From positions 62,001 through 126,000 of the forward strand of contig NZ_JAGGKI010000008.1 in NCBI RefSeq assembly GCF_017873605.1: DNA of 64,000 nucleotides. The letters are read 5' to 3'. Shown piece after piece: positions 26,734-35,192 of the stretch. This DNA is from Paenibacillus lactis. Lineage in GTDB: Bacteria > Bacillota > Bacilli > Paenibacillales > Paenibacillaceae. The translations under genes and the position numbers were made by a program. The notes beneath the pieces are model-generated. The model saw only the letters and a list, made by a program, of their open reading frames with translations. It did no database searches and had not been told where the DNA came from. Position 1 is the stretch's first letter. Each line of letters starts with the position of its first letter.

Positions 26734-26979
26734 TTGAAAAAGAAAACAATCATTAAAACAATCATTGCTTTAGTAGCAGTATTTTCAGTTGTTGCAATGA
26801 GCACCGCAGCATTTGCAGCCACATCAGCCCCTATTGGTTCTAAAAACAATCCAGATAAGCTTATGGCTACTACTCGAGAAGAATCGAAACGGACTTATAA
26901 AGAGGTTTACGAAAATACACCTTTCATTATTGATTCTAGAACCGGTAAGCATGTTGAAAAGCCCGATATTGACTTCTAA
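26734..26979 (+). CDS. Small secreted peptide of unknown function
   Basis: 81 residues from TTG 26734, preceded by CCGGAGGTAAGG at good spacing. The frame reaches back to 26710 but without a better ribosome site. Signal peptide: KKKTIIK, hydrophobic core IIALVAVFSVVAMS, and AAFA|ATSA cleavage at about residue 29. The mature part is about 52 polar residues ending in VEKPDIDF, without cysteines, so it is not a disulfide-stabilised bacteriocin. A relic of a related gene lies just upstream and an ABC exporter pair just downstream. Secreted signal, toxin or wall-associated peptide are all possible; I do not recognise the family. Confidence 0.7.
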   Translation: MKKKTIIKTIIALVAVFSVVAMSTAAFAATSAPIGSKNNPDKLMATTREESKRTYKEVYENTPFIIDSRTGKHVEKPDIDF

Positions 26980-27318
26980 CAAAAAACTAAACCCTAGTTT
27001 AGGGTTAGTCAGATTGTCGAGAGACCCTGTGCTTTTTTCAAAGTACAGGGTTTCTTACATTTCAAATGGTCGGTGCGAAGCATCGACACGTCCCTTACCA
27101 TACCGTTCTGGATAGTGTGAAGTACAATCATCAAGATATCCCCAGAAAATCTCGTTGTCTTTAAAGCGATTTCAAAGATTCCATTGCCAATATCGCGAAG
27201 ACGGAAGGAGGACTATTTTTTTTATAGAAACTAATAAGATGGAGGTATCACAGCTTTGAACGAAAGGGGGAACATTCGGACAAGGCAAACTTAACGAAAG
27301 AGGAAGTGATATGGGAAA
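26980..27318 (+). other. Intergenic region between peptide gene and ABC exporter
   Basis: Contains the small hairpin ACTAAACCCT/AGGGTTAGT directly after the peptide stop and a terminator at 27022-27056. GATGGAGG (27239) precedes a 13-codon frame (TTG 27256, MNERGNIRTRQT) that could be a leader peptide of the exporter, though evidence is weak. Confidence 0.4.
27022..27056 (+). terminator. Terminator hairpin after small-peptide gene
   Basis: ACCCTGT-GCTTTTTTCAAAGT-ACAGGGT followed by TTCTT. The 7-bp stem may be extended by GC/GT and GAAA pairs. Confidence 0.6.
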
Positions 27319-29094
27319 TTGGACTCACACCGAATACTTGCTGACTTTTTTAAGAAGACGTGGCCGATTTATGTGTTGTCGATTTGCTGTCATTTGGTAG
27401 CCAATATGTTTCATGTCAATTTTCCGCGTGTGCTCGGTCATTTTACGGACGATCTACAGGACGGGCTGCTGTCTGCAGGCGGAATCGCATCGTACAGCTG
27501 GACGCTGCTCGGTATCGGGATTGGCTTCGCGGTGATGGGGGGCATCGGCCAATACCTGGTGATGTATACGGGACGGTACTTCGAATTCGTAAACCGTCGT
27601 CGGCTGTTCGTTCATTTCACCGGGCTGAGCGAGCGGTTCTATTCCCGGAACGGCGTCGGCAAGCTGCTCAGTTATTTCATGAACGATGTGAAGACCGTAA
27701 GGGAATCCATCTCCATGGGAGTTAACCAGTCCGTGAATGCGTCGATTCTGCTGGTGTCCACCATCGTCATGCTGATGATTACGAATGTTCCGTTCTATGT
27801 GGTGGCCGCGTCCATCGCTCCCCTTCTGCTAATTCCGGTGATCGTCGTGTGGCTGGGACCGATTATTCGGAGCAGATCGCTTGCGGTGCAAGAGGCGCTT
27901 GGCGTCATGACCGAATCAGCGGAGGAGCAGTTTGGCGGCATTCGCGTTACGAAGAAATTCGCGGTGGAAGATATTATGAAACGCAGATTTGGCGCAACGG
28001 TTGACAGCATTCTGAACAAGCAGCTAAGCATGGTGCGCGCCTCATCGCTATTCCAGTCCATCATTCCGTTTCTAGGTGCTTCTTCGCTCATCATCGCGCT
28101 CCTGTTCGGCGGATACCTGACGGTGATCGGACGCATGACGGTCGGAAACTTTGTTGCACTGACGCTGTACATCCGCATGCTGATGAACCCGCTGCAGCAG
28201 ATCGGGAACGTCATCAACGCGGTCCAGCGGGCTAGGGCTTCCCTTGACCGGCTGAACGCCCTGCTTGACGAGCAGCCGGATATCAAGGAATTGCCGAATG
28301 CCAAGGAGCTGGATCCGGCCCGCACGGGGATCGAAATACGGCATTTGAATTTCGCTTACGATCGACCCGGCCACGGGGAGGATGAAGCCAGGGACGTGCT
28401 TCGGAATATCCATTTGAAGGTCCCTCCCGGGACAACGCTGGGCATTATCGGTCGCACCGGCAGCGGAAAGACCACGCTCATGAAGCTGCTGCTTCGCACT
28501 TACGATCCGCCGCCGGACACGATCCGCATCGGCGGCGAGGATATCCGGAATCTCACGCTTAAGAGTCTGCGGGAAGGGATCGCCTACGTTCCACAGGACG
28601 GGTTCCTGTTCAGCTCGACCATTCGGGAGAACATCGCTTTTTATAATCGGGATACTGTGCTGGCTGATGTCGAGGAAGCGGCAAGGAAGGCGAGGGTGTA
28701 CGACAATATCGCAGAATTCCCGAACCGGTTCGAAACGCGGCTCGGCGAGCGCGGGATTACGCTGTCCGGAGGGCAGCGTCAACGTACCAGTCTGGCCCGG
28801 GGCATTATCAAGGACGCCCCCATCCTTATCCTGGACGACAGCGTCAGCGCCGTCGACGCGGTAACGGAGACGGAAATCATGGAGACGATCCGCCGCATTC
28901 GGCATGGAAAGACGACGATCATTATCGCTCACCGGATCAGTGCGCTGAAGCATGCCGATCACATTATCGTTCTGGACCGGGGGGAAATCGTGCAGCAAGG
29001 CACGCATGAGTCGCTGCTGCGTCAGGACGGGGTGTATCGGATGCTGCACGATATCCAGGAAGAAGGGATGGTGCACCATGGCACAGGCCATTAA
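27319..29094 (+). CDS. Heterodimeric ABC exporter subunit, BmrC/YheI-like (degenerate ATPase site)
   Basis: 591 residues: six-helix membrane domain (about 1-310), then nucleotide-binding domain with Walker A GRTGSGKT, signature LSGGQRQR and Walker B ILILDDSVSAVD, where the catalytic Glu is replaced by Asp. This asymmetry is the hallmark of heterodimeric multidrug exporters such as BmrCD. Its partner overlaps the end by 17 nt. Start is uncertain: TTG 27319 is in frame but poorly spaced, while the best ribosome site AGAGGAAG points to ATG 27311 in another frame (MGNWTHTEY). A one-base indel near the start is possible. Confidence 0.88.
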   Translation: MDSHRILADFFKKTWPIYVLSICCHLVANMFHVNFPRVLGHFTDDLQDGLLSAGGIASYSWTLLGIGIGFAVMGGIGQYLVMYTGRYFEFVNRRRLFVHFTGLSERFYSRNGVGKLLSYFMNDVKTVRESISMGVNQSVNASILLVSTIVMLMITNVPFYVVAASIAPLLLIPVIVVWLGPIIRSRSLAVQEALGVMTESAEEQFGGIRVTKKFAVEDIMKRRFGATVDSILNKQLSMVRASSLFQSIIPFLGASSLIIALLFGGYLTVIGRMTVGNFVALTLYIRMLMNPLQQIGNVINAVQRARASLDRLNALLDEQPDIKELPNAKELDPARTGIEIRHLNFAYDRPGHGEDEARDVLRNIHLKVPPGTTLGIIGRTGSGKTTLMKLLLRTYDPPPDTIRIGGEDIRNLTLKSLREGIAYVPQDGFLFSSTIRENIAFYNRDTVLADVEEAARKARVYDNIAEFPNRFETRLGERGITLSGGQRQRTSLARGIIKDAPILILDDSVSAVDAVTETEIMETIRRIRHGKTTIIIAHRISALKHADHIIVLDRGEIVQQGTHESLLRQDGVYRMLHDIQEEGMVHHGTGH

Positions 29095-30931
29095 CAATTG
29101 GCAGATGGATCAGAAGGCCGATCCGAACGCACCGGTGCCTAAGACGAAGCCGGTCTCGACCATCCGCGCGTTGTCCGGTTACATGAAAGAGCACCGGCTT
29201 ACCTTTGCCGCATTTATCGGCTGTACCTTGATCGCCATTTCCGCCGAGCTGCTGCAGCCTTACTTGATGAAAATCGCGATCGACGATAACCTGTTGGTCG
29301 GCAAGAATGATGTCCGTGGATTGATGATCATATGCGCCATCTACTTTCTCTTGTCGCTCATAAGCATGGTCTTCACTTATTTGCAGAACAATCTGCTGCA
29401 GAAGGCCGGACAGAGCATCGTTGCAAGTATCCGGAAGCGGCTGTTCGCGCATATATCCAAGCTGTCGATGTCCTACTTCGACAAGGTGCCAAGCGGCAGT
29501 CTCATCACGCATGTATCCAGCGATACGGAGTCGGTCAGCCAGTTCTTCAACCAGGTGCTGCTAAGTGTCTTCCGCGACGGATTCACCTTGATCTTCATTT
29601 TGGTGATGATGTTCCAGCTGGACGTGACGCTTACCCTGTACTGCCTCATTCTGCTGCCGATCATTGCAGGAATCGCGATCGCCTTCCGTCGTTATATGCG
29701 GCATACGTATCAAATGGCAAGAACGCGGCTGTCCCGGCTTGTCGCGTTCACAGCGGAGAACTTATCCGGCATGAATCTCGTCCAGGCATTCCATCAGGAG
29801 GAGGAGCAGGAGCGGCAGTTCAAAGAACGCAACGATTCCTATTTCAAGGCGAATCTTCGGGAAATCCGGACCAACGTGCTGTTCAACCGGACGTATGAAA
29901 TTTTGAACAATCTGGCGATAGCGGTCGTGACCTGGCTCGGCGGGCGCGCAGTGCTGGGCCTGACGCTCGAATTCGGCGTCCTGTATGCCTTCATTACGTA
30001 CATCCGGATGTTCTTCCAGCCGATCAATACGATCACTCAGCAGTGGAATACGCTGCAATCAGCGAGCGTGGCGATCAACCGGATCTGGGGGTTGCTTGCG
30101 GTTCAGCCGGAAGTGACCGATCCGAAGACGCCGGTCCGGATGGATCAAGCGAAGGTTCAGGGGCGGATCGATTTCAATCGGATTACGTTCGGTTATGGGG
30201 ACGGAGCGCCGGTCATTCGGGATCTGGACCTTCACGTGAAGCCCGGCGAGATGATCGGCATCGTCGGCACGACGGGAGCGGGCAAAAGCTCGCTGATCAG
30301 CCTGCTGTGCCGCTTCTATGATGTACAGGAAGGAAGCGTCAAAATCGACGGCGTCGATATTCGGGAGATGGCGCAATCCGACCTGCACCGGATCGTCGGG
30401 CTGGTCCAGCAAGAGCCCTATCTCTACTCCGGGACGGTGCTGGATAATGTGCGGCTGTTCAATGACAGCATCTCCAAGGAGCGGGTGATCGAGGCATGCC
30501 GATTTATCGGTGCAGACCCGATCATTCAGGGGATGAGCAAAGGATATGATACCCGGCTGTCGGAGCGGGGCAGCGGCCTTTCAGCAGGAGAGCGGCAGCT
30601 GATCTCCTTCGCCCGAATTATCGTATTCCAGCCGAAAATTCTGATCCTGGACGAAGCAACTGCAAATCTCGACTCGCATACGGAGCAGCTGATCCAGAAT
30701 GCGCTGCTTCTCGTCGCCCAGGGGAGGACCACGCTCGTAATCGCCCACCGTCTGTCGACGATCATGGGGGCAGATCGGATTCTGGTCATGAGTAAAGGCC
30801 AGGTCGTGGAGCAGGGCACGCATCAGGAGCTGCTCGATTCACACGGGTATTACGAGGAGTTGTATCTTCACTCCCAAGGGCAGAAGCAGAAGCGGGAACG
30901 TGCTGGGGCCGGGCTATACCGGTCACAGTAA
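29078..30931 (+). CDS. Heterodimeric ABC exporter subunit, BmrD/YheH-like (catalytic site)
   Basis: 617 residues from ATG 29078, overlapping the partner gene by 17 nt (translational coupling). Membrane domain about 30-330; Walker A GTTGAGKSS, an atypical signature LSAGERQL and canonical Walker B ILILDEATANLD with the catalytic Glu. Together with the preceding subunit it forms one competent and one degenerate ATP site. Probable multidrug or peptide exporter; the adjacent secreted peptide has its own Sec signal and so need not be the substrate. Confidence 0.92.
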   Translation: MAQAINNWQMDQKADPNAPVPKTKPVSTIRALSGYMKEHRLTFAAFIGCTLIAISAELLQPYLMKIAIDDNLLVGKNDVRGLMIICAIYFLLSLISMVFTYLQNNLLQKAGQSIVASIRKRLFAHISKLSMSYFDKVPSGSLITHVSSDTESVSQFFNQVLLSVFRDGFTLIFILVMMFQLDVTLTLYCLILLPIIAGIAIAFRRYMRHTYQMARTRLSRLVAFTAENLSGMNLVQAFHQEEEQERQFKERNDSYFKANLREIRTNVLFNRTYEILNNLAIAVVTWLGGRAVLGLTLEFGVLYAFITYIRMFFQPINTITQQWNTLQSASVAINRIWGLLAVQPEVTDPKTPVRMDQAKVQGRIDFNRITFGYGDGAPVIRDLDLHVKPGEMIGIVGTTGAGKSSLISLLCRFYDVQEGSVKIDGVDIREMAQSDLHRIVGLVQQEPYLYSGTVLDNVRLFNDSISKERVIEACRFIGADPIIQGMSKGYDTRLSERGSGLSAGERQLISFARIIVFQPKILILDEATANLDSHTEQLIQNALLLVAQGRTTLVIAHRLSTIMGADRILVMSKGQVVEQGTHQELLDSHGYYEELYLHSQGQKQKRERAGAGLYRSQ

Positions 30932-30953
30932 CGAAAGTGAATCTTTAAGGATA

Positions 30954-30991
30954 GAGGACGGGGCCGGGAAGGAGGGCTTCGTCCTCTTTTT
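30954..30991 (+). terminator. Intrinsic terminator after ABC exporter operon
   Basis: GAGGACG and CGTCCTC flank a GC-rich loop and are followed by TTTTTAG. Confidence 0.78.
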
Positions 30992-31094
30992 AGTCATATG
31001 ATAAAGCTATGGATCATCAATGTTTTTAATATTTTTCATAAGCTTCTTTCTCATGATAGCATACCCTTATAAACGGCAGATGGGGAGGGATCCA

Positions 31095-31775
31095 GTGAGA
31101 CTTGTAATCGCCATGGTATTGGTGGTTGTTCTGTCAGCTTGTCAATCCGAACCGAAGAAGGGAGAGGCGGAGGATATGAATATGAATCAGAGTCTCATCG
31201 AACACGCGGAGCAGGGGAACACCGAGCGTGTGAAGGAGCTGCTGCAAGCCGGAGCAGCGATCAATGCAACCGACGAGGCCGGCAGAACAGCGGTGATGGC
31301 TGCTGCCTACAACAATCATATTGAGACCGTGCAGCTGCTGATCGAAGAGGGGGCGGATATCGATATCCGGGACCGCAATCTTAATAATGTATTTCTCTAT
31401 GCCGGTGCTGAAGGGCAGCTTGAGATCTTGCGATTGGCGATTGCGGCTGGCGCAGATCCGACGCTCACCAACCGATTTGGCGGAACGGCTCTGATCCCGG
31501 CTTCGGAACGGGGGCATGTCGAAATCGTGCGCGAGCTTCTGACCCGGACGGACGTCGATGTCAACCATGTCAACAACCTGGATTGGACAGCCCTGCTTGA
31601 GGCTATCATTCTTGGAGACGGCGGAGAGAGGCATCAGGAGATCGTCAAATTGCTGATTGAACATGGGGCCGACATTCATCTTGCCGACGGTAACGGGGTA
31701 AGCCCGCTGCGGCACGCGCAGGAGCGCGGGTTTAAAGAGATCGAACGCATATTGCTGGAGGCCGCCGGGTCTTGA
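31095..31775 (+). CDS. Ankyrin-repeat lipoprotein
   Basis: 226 residues from GTG 31095 (after GGGGAGGG). RLVIAMVLVVVLSACQ is a lipoprotein signal peptide with lipobox VLSAC. About five ankyrin repeats follow, with the GADIDIRDRNLNN, AGADPTLTNRFGGTAL and GADIHLADGNGVSPLRHA signatures. A longer frame from 31020 adds a second hydrophobic stretch and lacks a ribosome site. Surface-anchored ankyrin proteins bind other proteins; no partner can be named. The amidohydrolase gene starts 45 nt downstream and may be cotranscribed. Confidence 0.85.
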   Translation: MRLVIAMVLVVVLSACQSEPKKGEAEDMNMNQSLIEHAEQGNTERVKELLQAGAAINATDEAGRTAVMAAAYNNHIETVQLLIEEGADIDIRDRNLNNVFLYAGAEGQLEILRLAIAAGADPTLTNRFGGTALIPASERGHVEIVRELLTRTDVDVNHVNNLDWTALLEAIILGDGGERHQEIVKLLIEHGADIHLADGNGVSPLRHAQERGFKEIERILLEAAGS

Positions 31776-31820
31776 TGAACGCGGCATACATCAGTGAAGC
31801 AGAAGAGAGGGGATTTACGG

Positions 31821-32966
31821 ATGACAGAACAACGACAGGGCGCTGCCTGCTGGCTCTTGAACGTTCGGCTGGAGACAGGCTATCGATATGAGAATGATGT
31901 GGTGACGAGCACGGAAACCGCGATTTTTCATGTGAAAATAGAGAACGGCGTGTTCGCCGAGATCCGCCCGGGGCATGACCTTCCCAAAACAACGCTGCCG
32001 GTACGGGATCTTAGCAAAGGACTTATGCTTCCCGCCTTTCGGGACATGCATATCCATCTGGACAAAACGTATTACGGAGGCCCATGGAAGGCGCCATCCG
32101 TTCCGACGAAAGGCATTGTCAGCCGGCTGGAGGAAGAGGAACGTCTTCTTCCCGAGCTGCTGCCTGTGGCCAGAGAAAGAGCTGAAGAACTCTTGGACCT
32201 GTTGATCCGCTTCGGATCGACACAGATCCGCTCCCATTGCAATGTGGATCCGGTCATCGGCTTACATAATCTTGAAGCAACGATGCAAGCGGTGGAGCAT
32301 TACAAGGATAGGGCGTCCGTCGAGATCGTTGCTTTTCCGCAGCATGGCTTGCTGCGGAGTCAATCCACGGCCCTTGTAAGGGAAGCACTCCGTAACGGAG
32401 CATCGATTGTGGGCGGGGTCGACCCGGCGACGCTGGACGAGAATATGGAAAAATCCCTCGAAACCGTGATGGAGCTGGCGGCCTACGCGAATGCCGATAT
32501 CGATCTTCATCTCCACGAGCCGGGCGATGTCGGGATGAAGACGTTCCGGCATCTGGCCGATCTGACGGAACAGGCCGGATGGCAGGGAAGGGTTACGCTC
32601 AGCCATGCGCTGGCTCTGGCTGATGTCTCATCGGCTGAGGCGGCCGAGATGGCATCACGACTTTCAGAGCTGGGGATTTCCATAGCCTCGTCCGTATCCT
32701 TGGGCCGTACGATTCCGATCCCGCTGCTTAAACGCCACGGGGTCAGCGTATCGCTGGGTCAGGACAGCATTATGGATCACTGGTCGCCGTTCGGAACGGG
32801 CGACAATCTGGCGAAGGCGGGCACGCTGGCCGAACGCTTCGGACTGAGCGATGAGCGTTCGCTGGGACAGACCCTCGGCTTCATTACCGGAGGAATCACG
32901 CCGCTGGACGGAAATGGACAATGGGCGTGGCCAAAGGTTGGCGATGCGGCAAATGCCGTGTCGTAG
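31821..32966 (+). CDS. Amidohydrolase, cytosine deaminase (CodA)-like
   Basis: 381 residues from ATG 31821 after GAGAGGGGA. Metal ligands fit the CodA-type TIM-barrel pattern: DMHIHLD (HxH, about 71-77), RSHCNVD, VAFPQHG, DLHLHE, SHAL and QDSIMDHWSPFG near the C-terminus. It should hydrolyse a cyclic amidine or amide such as cytosine, isoguanine or a related pyrimidine; substrate not determinable. No signal peptide. Confidence 0.85.
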   Translation: MTEQRQGAACWLLNVRLETGYRYENDVVTSTETAIFHVKIENGVFAEIRPGHDLPKTTLPVRDLSKGLMLPAFRDMHIHLDKTYYGGPWKAPSVPTKGIVSRLEEEERLLPELLPVARERAEELLDLLIRFGSTQIRSHCNVDPVIGLHNLEATMQAVEHYKDRASVEIVAFPQHGLLRSQSTALVREALRNGASIVGGVDPATLDENMEKSLETVMELAAYANADIDLHLHEPGDVGMKTFRHLADLTEQAGWQGRVTLSHALALADVSSAEAAEMASRLSELGISIASSVSLGRTIPIPLLKRHGVSVSLGQDSIMDHWSPFGTGDNLAKAGTLAERFGLSDERSLGQTLGFITGGITPLDGNGQWAWPKVGDAANAVS

Positions 32967-33283
32967 AAGCCAGCTGCTCTGCTGAAGCCGTTGCGAGAAG
33001 GCCGGAGCGTAAAGCTGTGCTTCATCGGGGCAAGTGGGTTTACGAAGCTTGACCCAAGCATTGGGGAGACATGGAGATTTTATCTTGGGTGTGGTGGGTG
33101 GTAGACATGCCCGTATCAACATCAGCTTCCTGCAATGGAGTAAAAGTTCGAGCTACCGCCGGTCCGCTTAACTAATAAAGAGGGTGTCCCAAAAGTCATC
33201 ATAACTGAGGGACGACCCTCTTTTCATTTCGTCAAACAAACGGAATCGATAGCGGCACATCCAACATCGATTCCGGCCGGATG
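32967..33283. other. Intergenic region between convergent genes
   Basis: No gene supported. It holds the bidirectional terminator at 33177-33224; otherwise nothing recognisable. Confidence 0.5.
33177..33224. terminator. Bidirectional terminator between amidohydrolase and SDR genes
   Basis: AAAGAGGGT-GTCCC...GGGAC-GACCCTCTTTT, flanked by A's and T's on both sides. The GAGGGTGTCCCAAA part recurs in the hairpin at 35022. Confidence 0.82.
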
Positions 33284-34102
33284 TTAAAGAATATGCTTGG
33301 TCAGCTGATATAACTTCAGCGCGTCCTTCTTGCTAAGTGTAGGAAGATTGAGATCAACCGCCCTCGTCCGGTCCCAAGCGATTAGAGACTGCGGCGGCGG
33401 GTTGTCCATTAGCTTAATGATCGGTTGAATACTCTTCTCCACCGGCTGTCCGAAGAGTTTTCCCATTACGCGCTGTATTCCCTTGAAAGGCTGGGCCAAA
33501 TGATTCGTGCCACTATGAGTATATCCGGGATGGTTAAGGATGAAACGCGTCTTCCCTGTCTTGTGGTTCTCGGCATACGCAACCCCGAGCAGATCATTTG
33601 CCCGTCCTCCCTGCAGAGTCGCCTTCAGCAGACTATACCCCTGTTGAAGGGTAAGATCATCGTAATGTACGACTCCCTTCGTCATTCCGGTGCCTCCGAT
33701 GCTTACAATGACCGGGTTGGACCCCCTCTCTAACAATTCCGTCAAACCATAACTCAGAATAAATCTGCTGACATAATAGAGCGCAAATGTGCTTTCAATA
33801 CCATCCGGGGTCAACTTCCGTTTAGGAAATAGCTGCATCGCAGTAAGTACCAGCCCGTCAAGCGACGCGTGGCGTTGTTGAACCTCTTTAATGATCCGGC
33901 GATTCTCAGACAATGATAAGAGATCAGCTTGAATAAAGGATGCCCGGTCCGCGGCGCCGAGACGTGCAGCCTCATCCAGAAATTCCTTGCCCCGAAGACG
34001 GTTGCTGCCGGTCACAGTCACCCTGGTGCCCTGGCGTAAATAGTGGATGGCCAGCCCTTTGCCCATTCCGGAAGTGCCTCCTGCTATAAATAAGTCCTTC
34101 AT
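33284..34102 (-). CDS. SDR-family NAD(P)-dependent oxidoreductase
   Basis: 272 residues from ATG 34102, preceded by GGGAGAGTG on the minus strand; the longer frame to 34183 runs through the putative operators. KDLFIAGGTSGMGKGLAIHYL is the Rossmann motif. The catalytic region is unusual: SIGGTGMTKGVVHYDDLTL lacks a clean YxxxK, with the Tyr in YSLLKATLQGG (YSLLK) the best candidate. Divergent from a TetR regulator with inverted repeats between them, so probably controlled by it. Confidence 0.83.
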   Translation of the reverse strand: MKDLFIAGGTSGMGKGLAIHYLRQGTRVTVTGSNRLRGKEFLDEAARLGAADRASFIQADLLSLSENRRIIKEVQQRHASLDGLVLTAMQLFPKRKLTPDGIESTFALYYVSRFILSYGLTELLERGSNPVIVSIGGTGMTKGVVHYDDLTLQQGYSLLKATLQGGRANDLLGVAYAENHKTGKTRFILNHPGYTHSGTNHLAQPFKGIQRVMGKLFGQPVEKSIQPIIKLMDNPPPQSLIAWDRTRAVDLNLPTLSKKDALKLYQLTKHIL

Positions 34103-34136
34103 CCTTAACACTCTCCCATAAATTAAGCTATATACG

Positions 34137-34158
34137 TTGACTAGGCAACAGTTGTCAA
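34137..34158. promoter_or_regulatory. Putative TetR operator near the SDR gene
   Basis: TTGAC-N12-GTCAA with an inner CAACAGTTG palindrome, 35 nt upstream of the SDR start. Confidence 0.45.
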
Positions 34159-34213
34159 TTAACATATTAGAAGCAATATCCAATTCTAATCAATAAGCAA
34201 AAAAGTCGATCTG

Positions 34214-34231
34214 TTGTTGTGTAGTCAACAA
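34214..34231. promoter_or_regulatory. Putative TetR operator near the regulator gene
   Basis: TTGTTG-TGTAGT-CAACAA, a perfect 6-bp inverted repeat that shares TAGTCAA with the other site in reverse (TTGACTA). It lies 58 nt before the TetR start codon. Confidence 0.45.
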
Positions 34232-34288
34232 TCGATCGAAATCGTATTTTTCCCGGCAGGTGATCGCGGGACAAGGAGGTGATGTGGG

Positions 34289-34891
34289 ATGGGTTTAGTG
34301 AACCCGAATGACCCTCGCGCGAAGCGAACGAGGAAATATATTCAGAAAGCATTTACAGATTTGCTCGCAGAAATGGACTTCGAAGACCTCTCGATTCAAG
34401 ATATTATGGATCGGGCTGAACTGAACCGAGCAACCTTTTATAACCATTATCAAGATAAATATGAATTGCTTGAGTTGACCATGAGCGGCGCATTTACAGA
34501 GATTCTATCTAAATGGATTCCTCCTGGTACGCGAATGCAGGGTGCAGAGCTGTTGCGTAATCTAATGCTGGCGGTCTGTGAATGGCAGATTGAAATGACG
34601 AAGCAGCTGAATGCACGGCGGACCCTGTCGCAGGCGTTGGAGGACAATGCCAAGCAACAACTGTATAATGGCATCATCTCATGCATGGAGCATGTCAAAG
34701 ACCTCTCGGCGGAAGAACGCCGGAGAATGGAATGGGTCGCAACGATGATCAGCTGGTCGATCTATGGGGTGGTTGTGAAGTGGTGTCAATGTCAGGAAGA
34801 GCCAGCGGAACAATTCATCGAGCAAGTACTACCCTTCCTCATGTCGAACTTGCGTACGCTTGATCTGCATGATTCAGAAGAGGAGTTTTAA
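34289..34891 (+). CDS. TetR/AcrR-family transcriptional regulator
   Basis: 200 residues, ATG 34289 after a very strong AAGGAGGTGATG. N-terminal helix-turn-helix: RKYIQKAFTDLLAEMDFEDLSIQDIMDRAELNRATFYNHYQDKYELLE (about 15-62). The C-terminal part resembles the Bacillus YxaF-like/TetR_C group (QFIEQVLPFLM). It is divergently arranged with the SDR gene and probably represses both. Confidence 0.9.
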   Translation: MGLVNPNDPRAKRTRKYIQKAFTDLLAEMDFEDLSIQDIMDRAELNRATFYNHYQDKYELLELTMSGAFTEILSKWIPPGTRMQGAELLRNLMLAVCEWQIEMTKQLNARRTLSQALEDNAKQQLYNGIISCMEHVKDLSAEERRRMEWVATMISWSIYGVVVKWCQCQEEPAEQFIEQVLPFLMSNLRTLDLHDSEEEF

Positions 34892-35192
34892 GGGCAATTG
34901 AATTCTATGCAACTCCCTAGTCTTCGCAGTCACCTAATGATACGGTTCTCCGTGATGAATCTTCAACTAAACAGCCAGTAGCTTTATGATATGCATCGTC
35001 AGTCTAATACTTTTATAGCTGAGGGTGTCCCAAAGTCTACTTTTGGGACACCCTCTTTTATTTTTATATGCTGCTTTCGCTGTAGTTGCAGAAAATATTT
35101 TGGAACTATAGCCGTACGATTTGAAATTCTTGCTATGACATTGGTGTTATTGTTTACACTTGGCGTAAATACATGAGGAAGGGTGATTGTTT
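34892..35192 (+). promoter_or_regulatory. Intergenic region before imine reductase
   Basis: Holds the terminator at 35022-35059 and presumably the promoter of the imine reductase gene, but no clear -35/-10 pair stands out. No small gene is supported. Confidence 0.4.
35022..35059 (+). terminator. Intrinsic terminator after TetR gene
   Basis: GAGGGTGTCCCAAA(G) and TTTTGGGACACCCTC form a nearly perfect 14-bp stem, followed by TTTTATTTTT. Confidence 0.88.
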
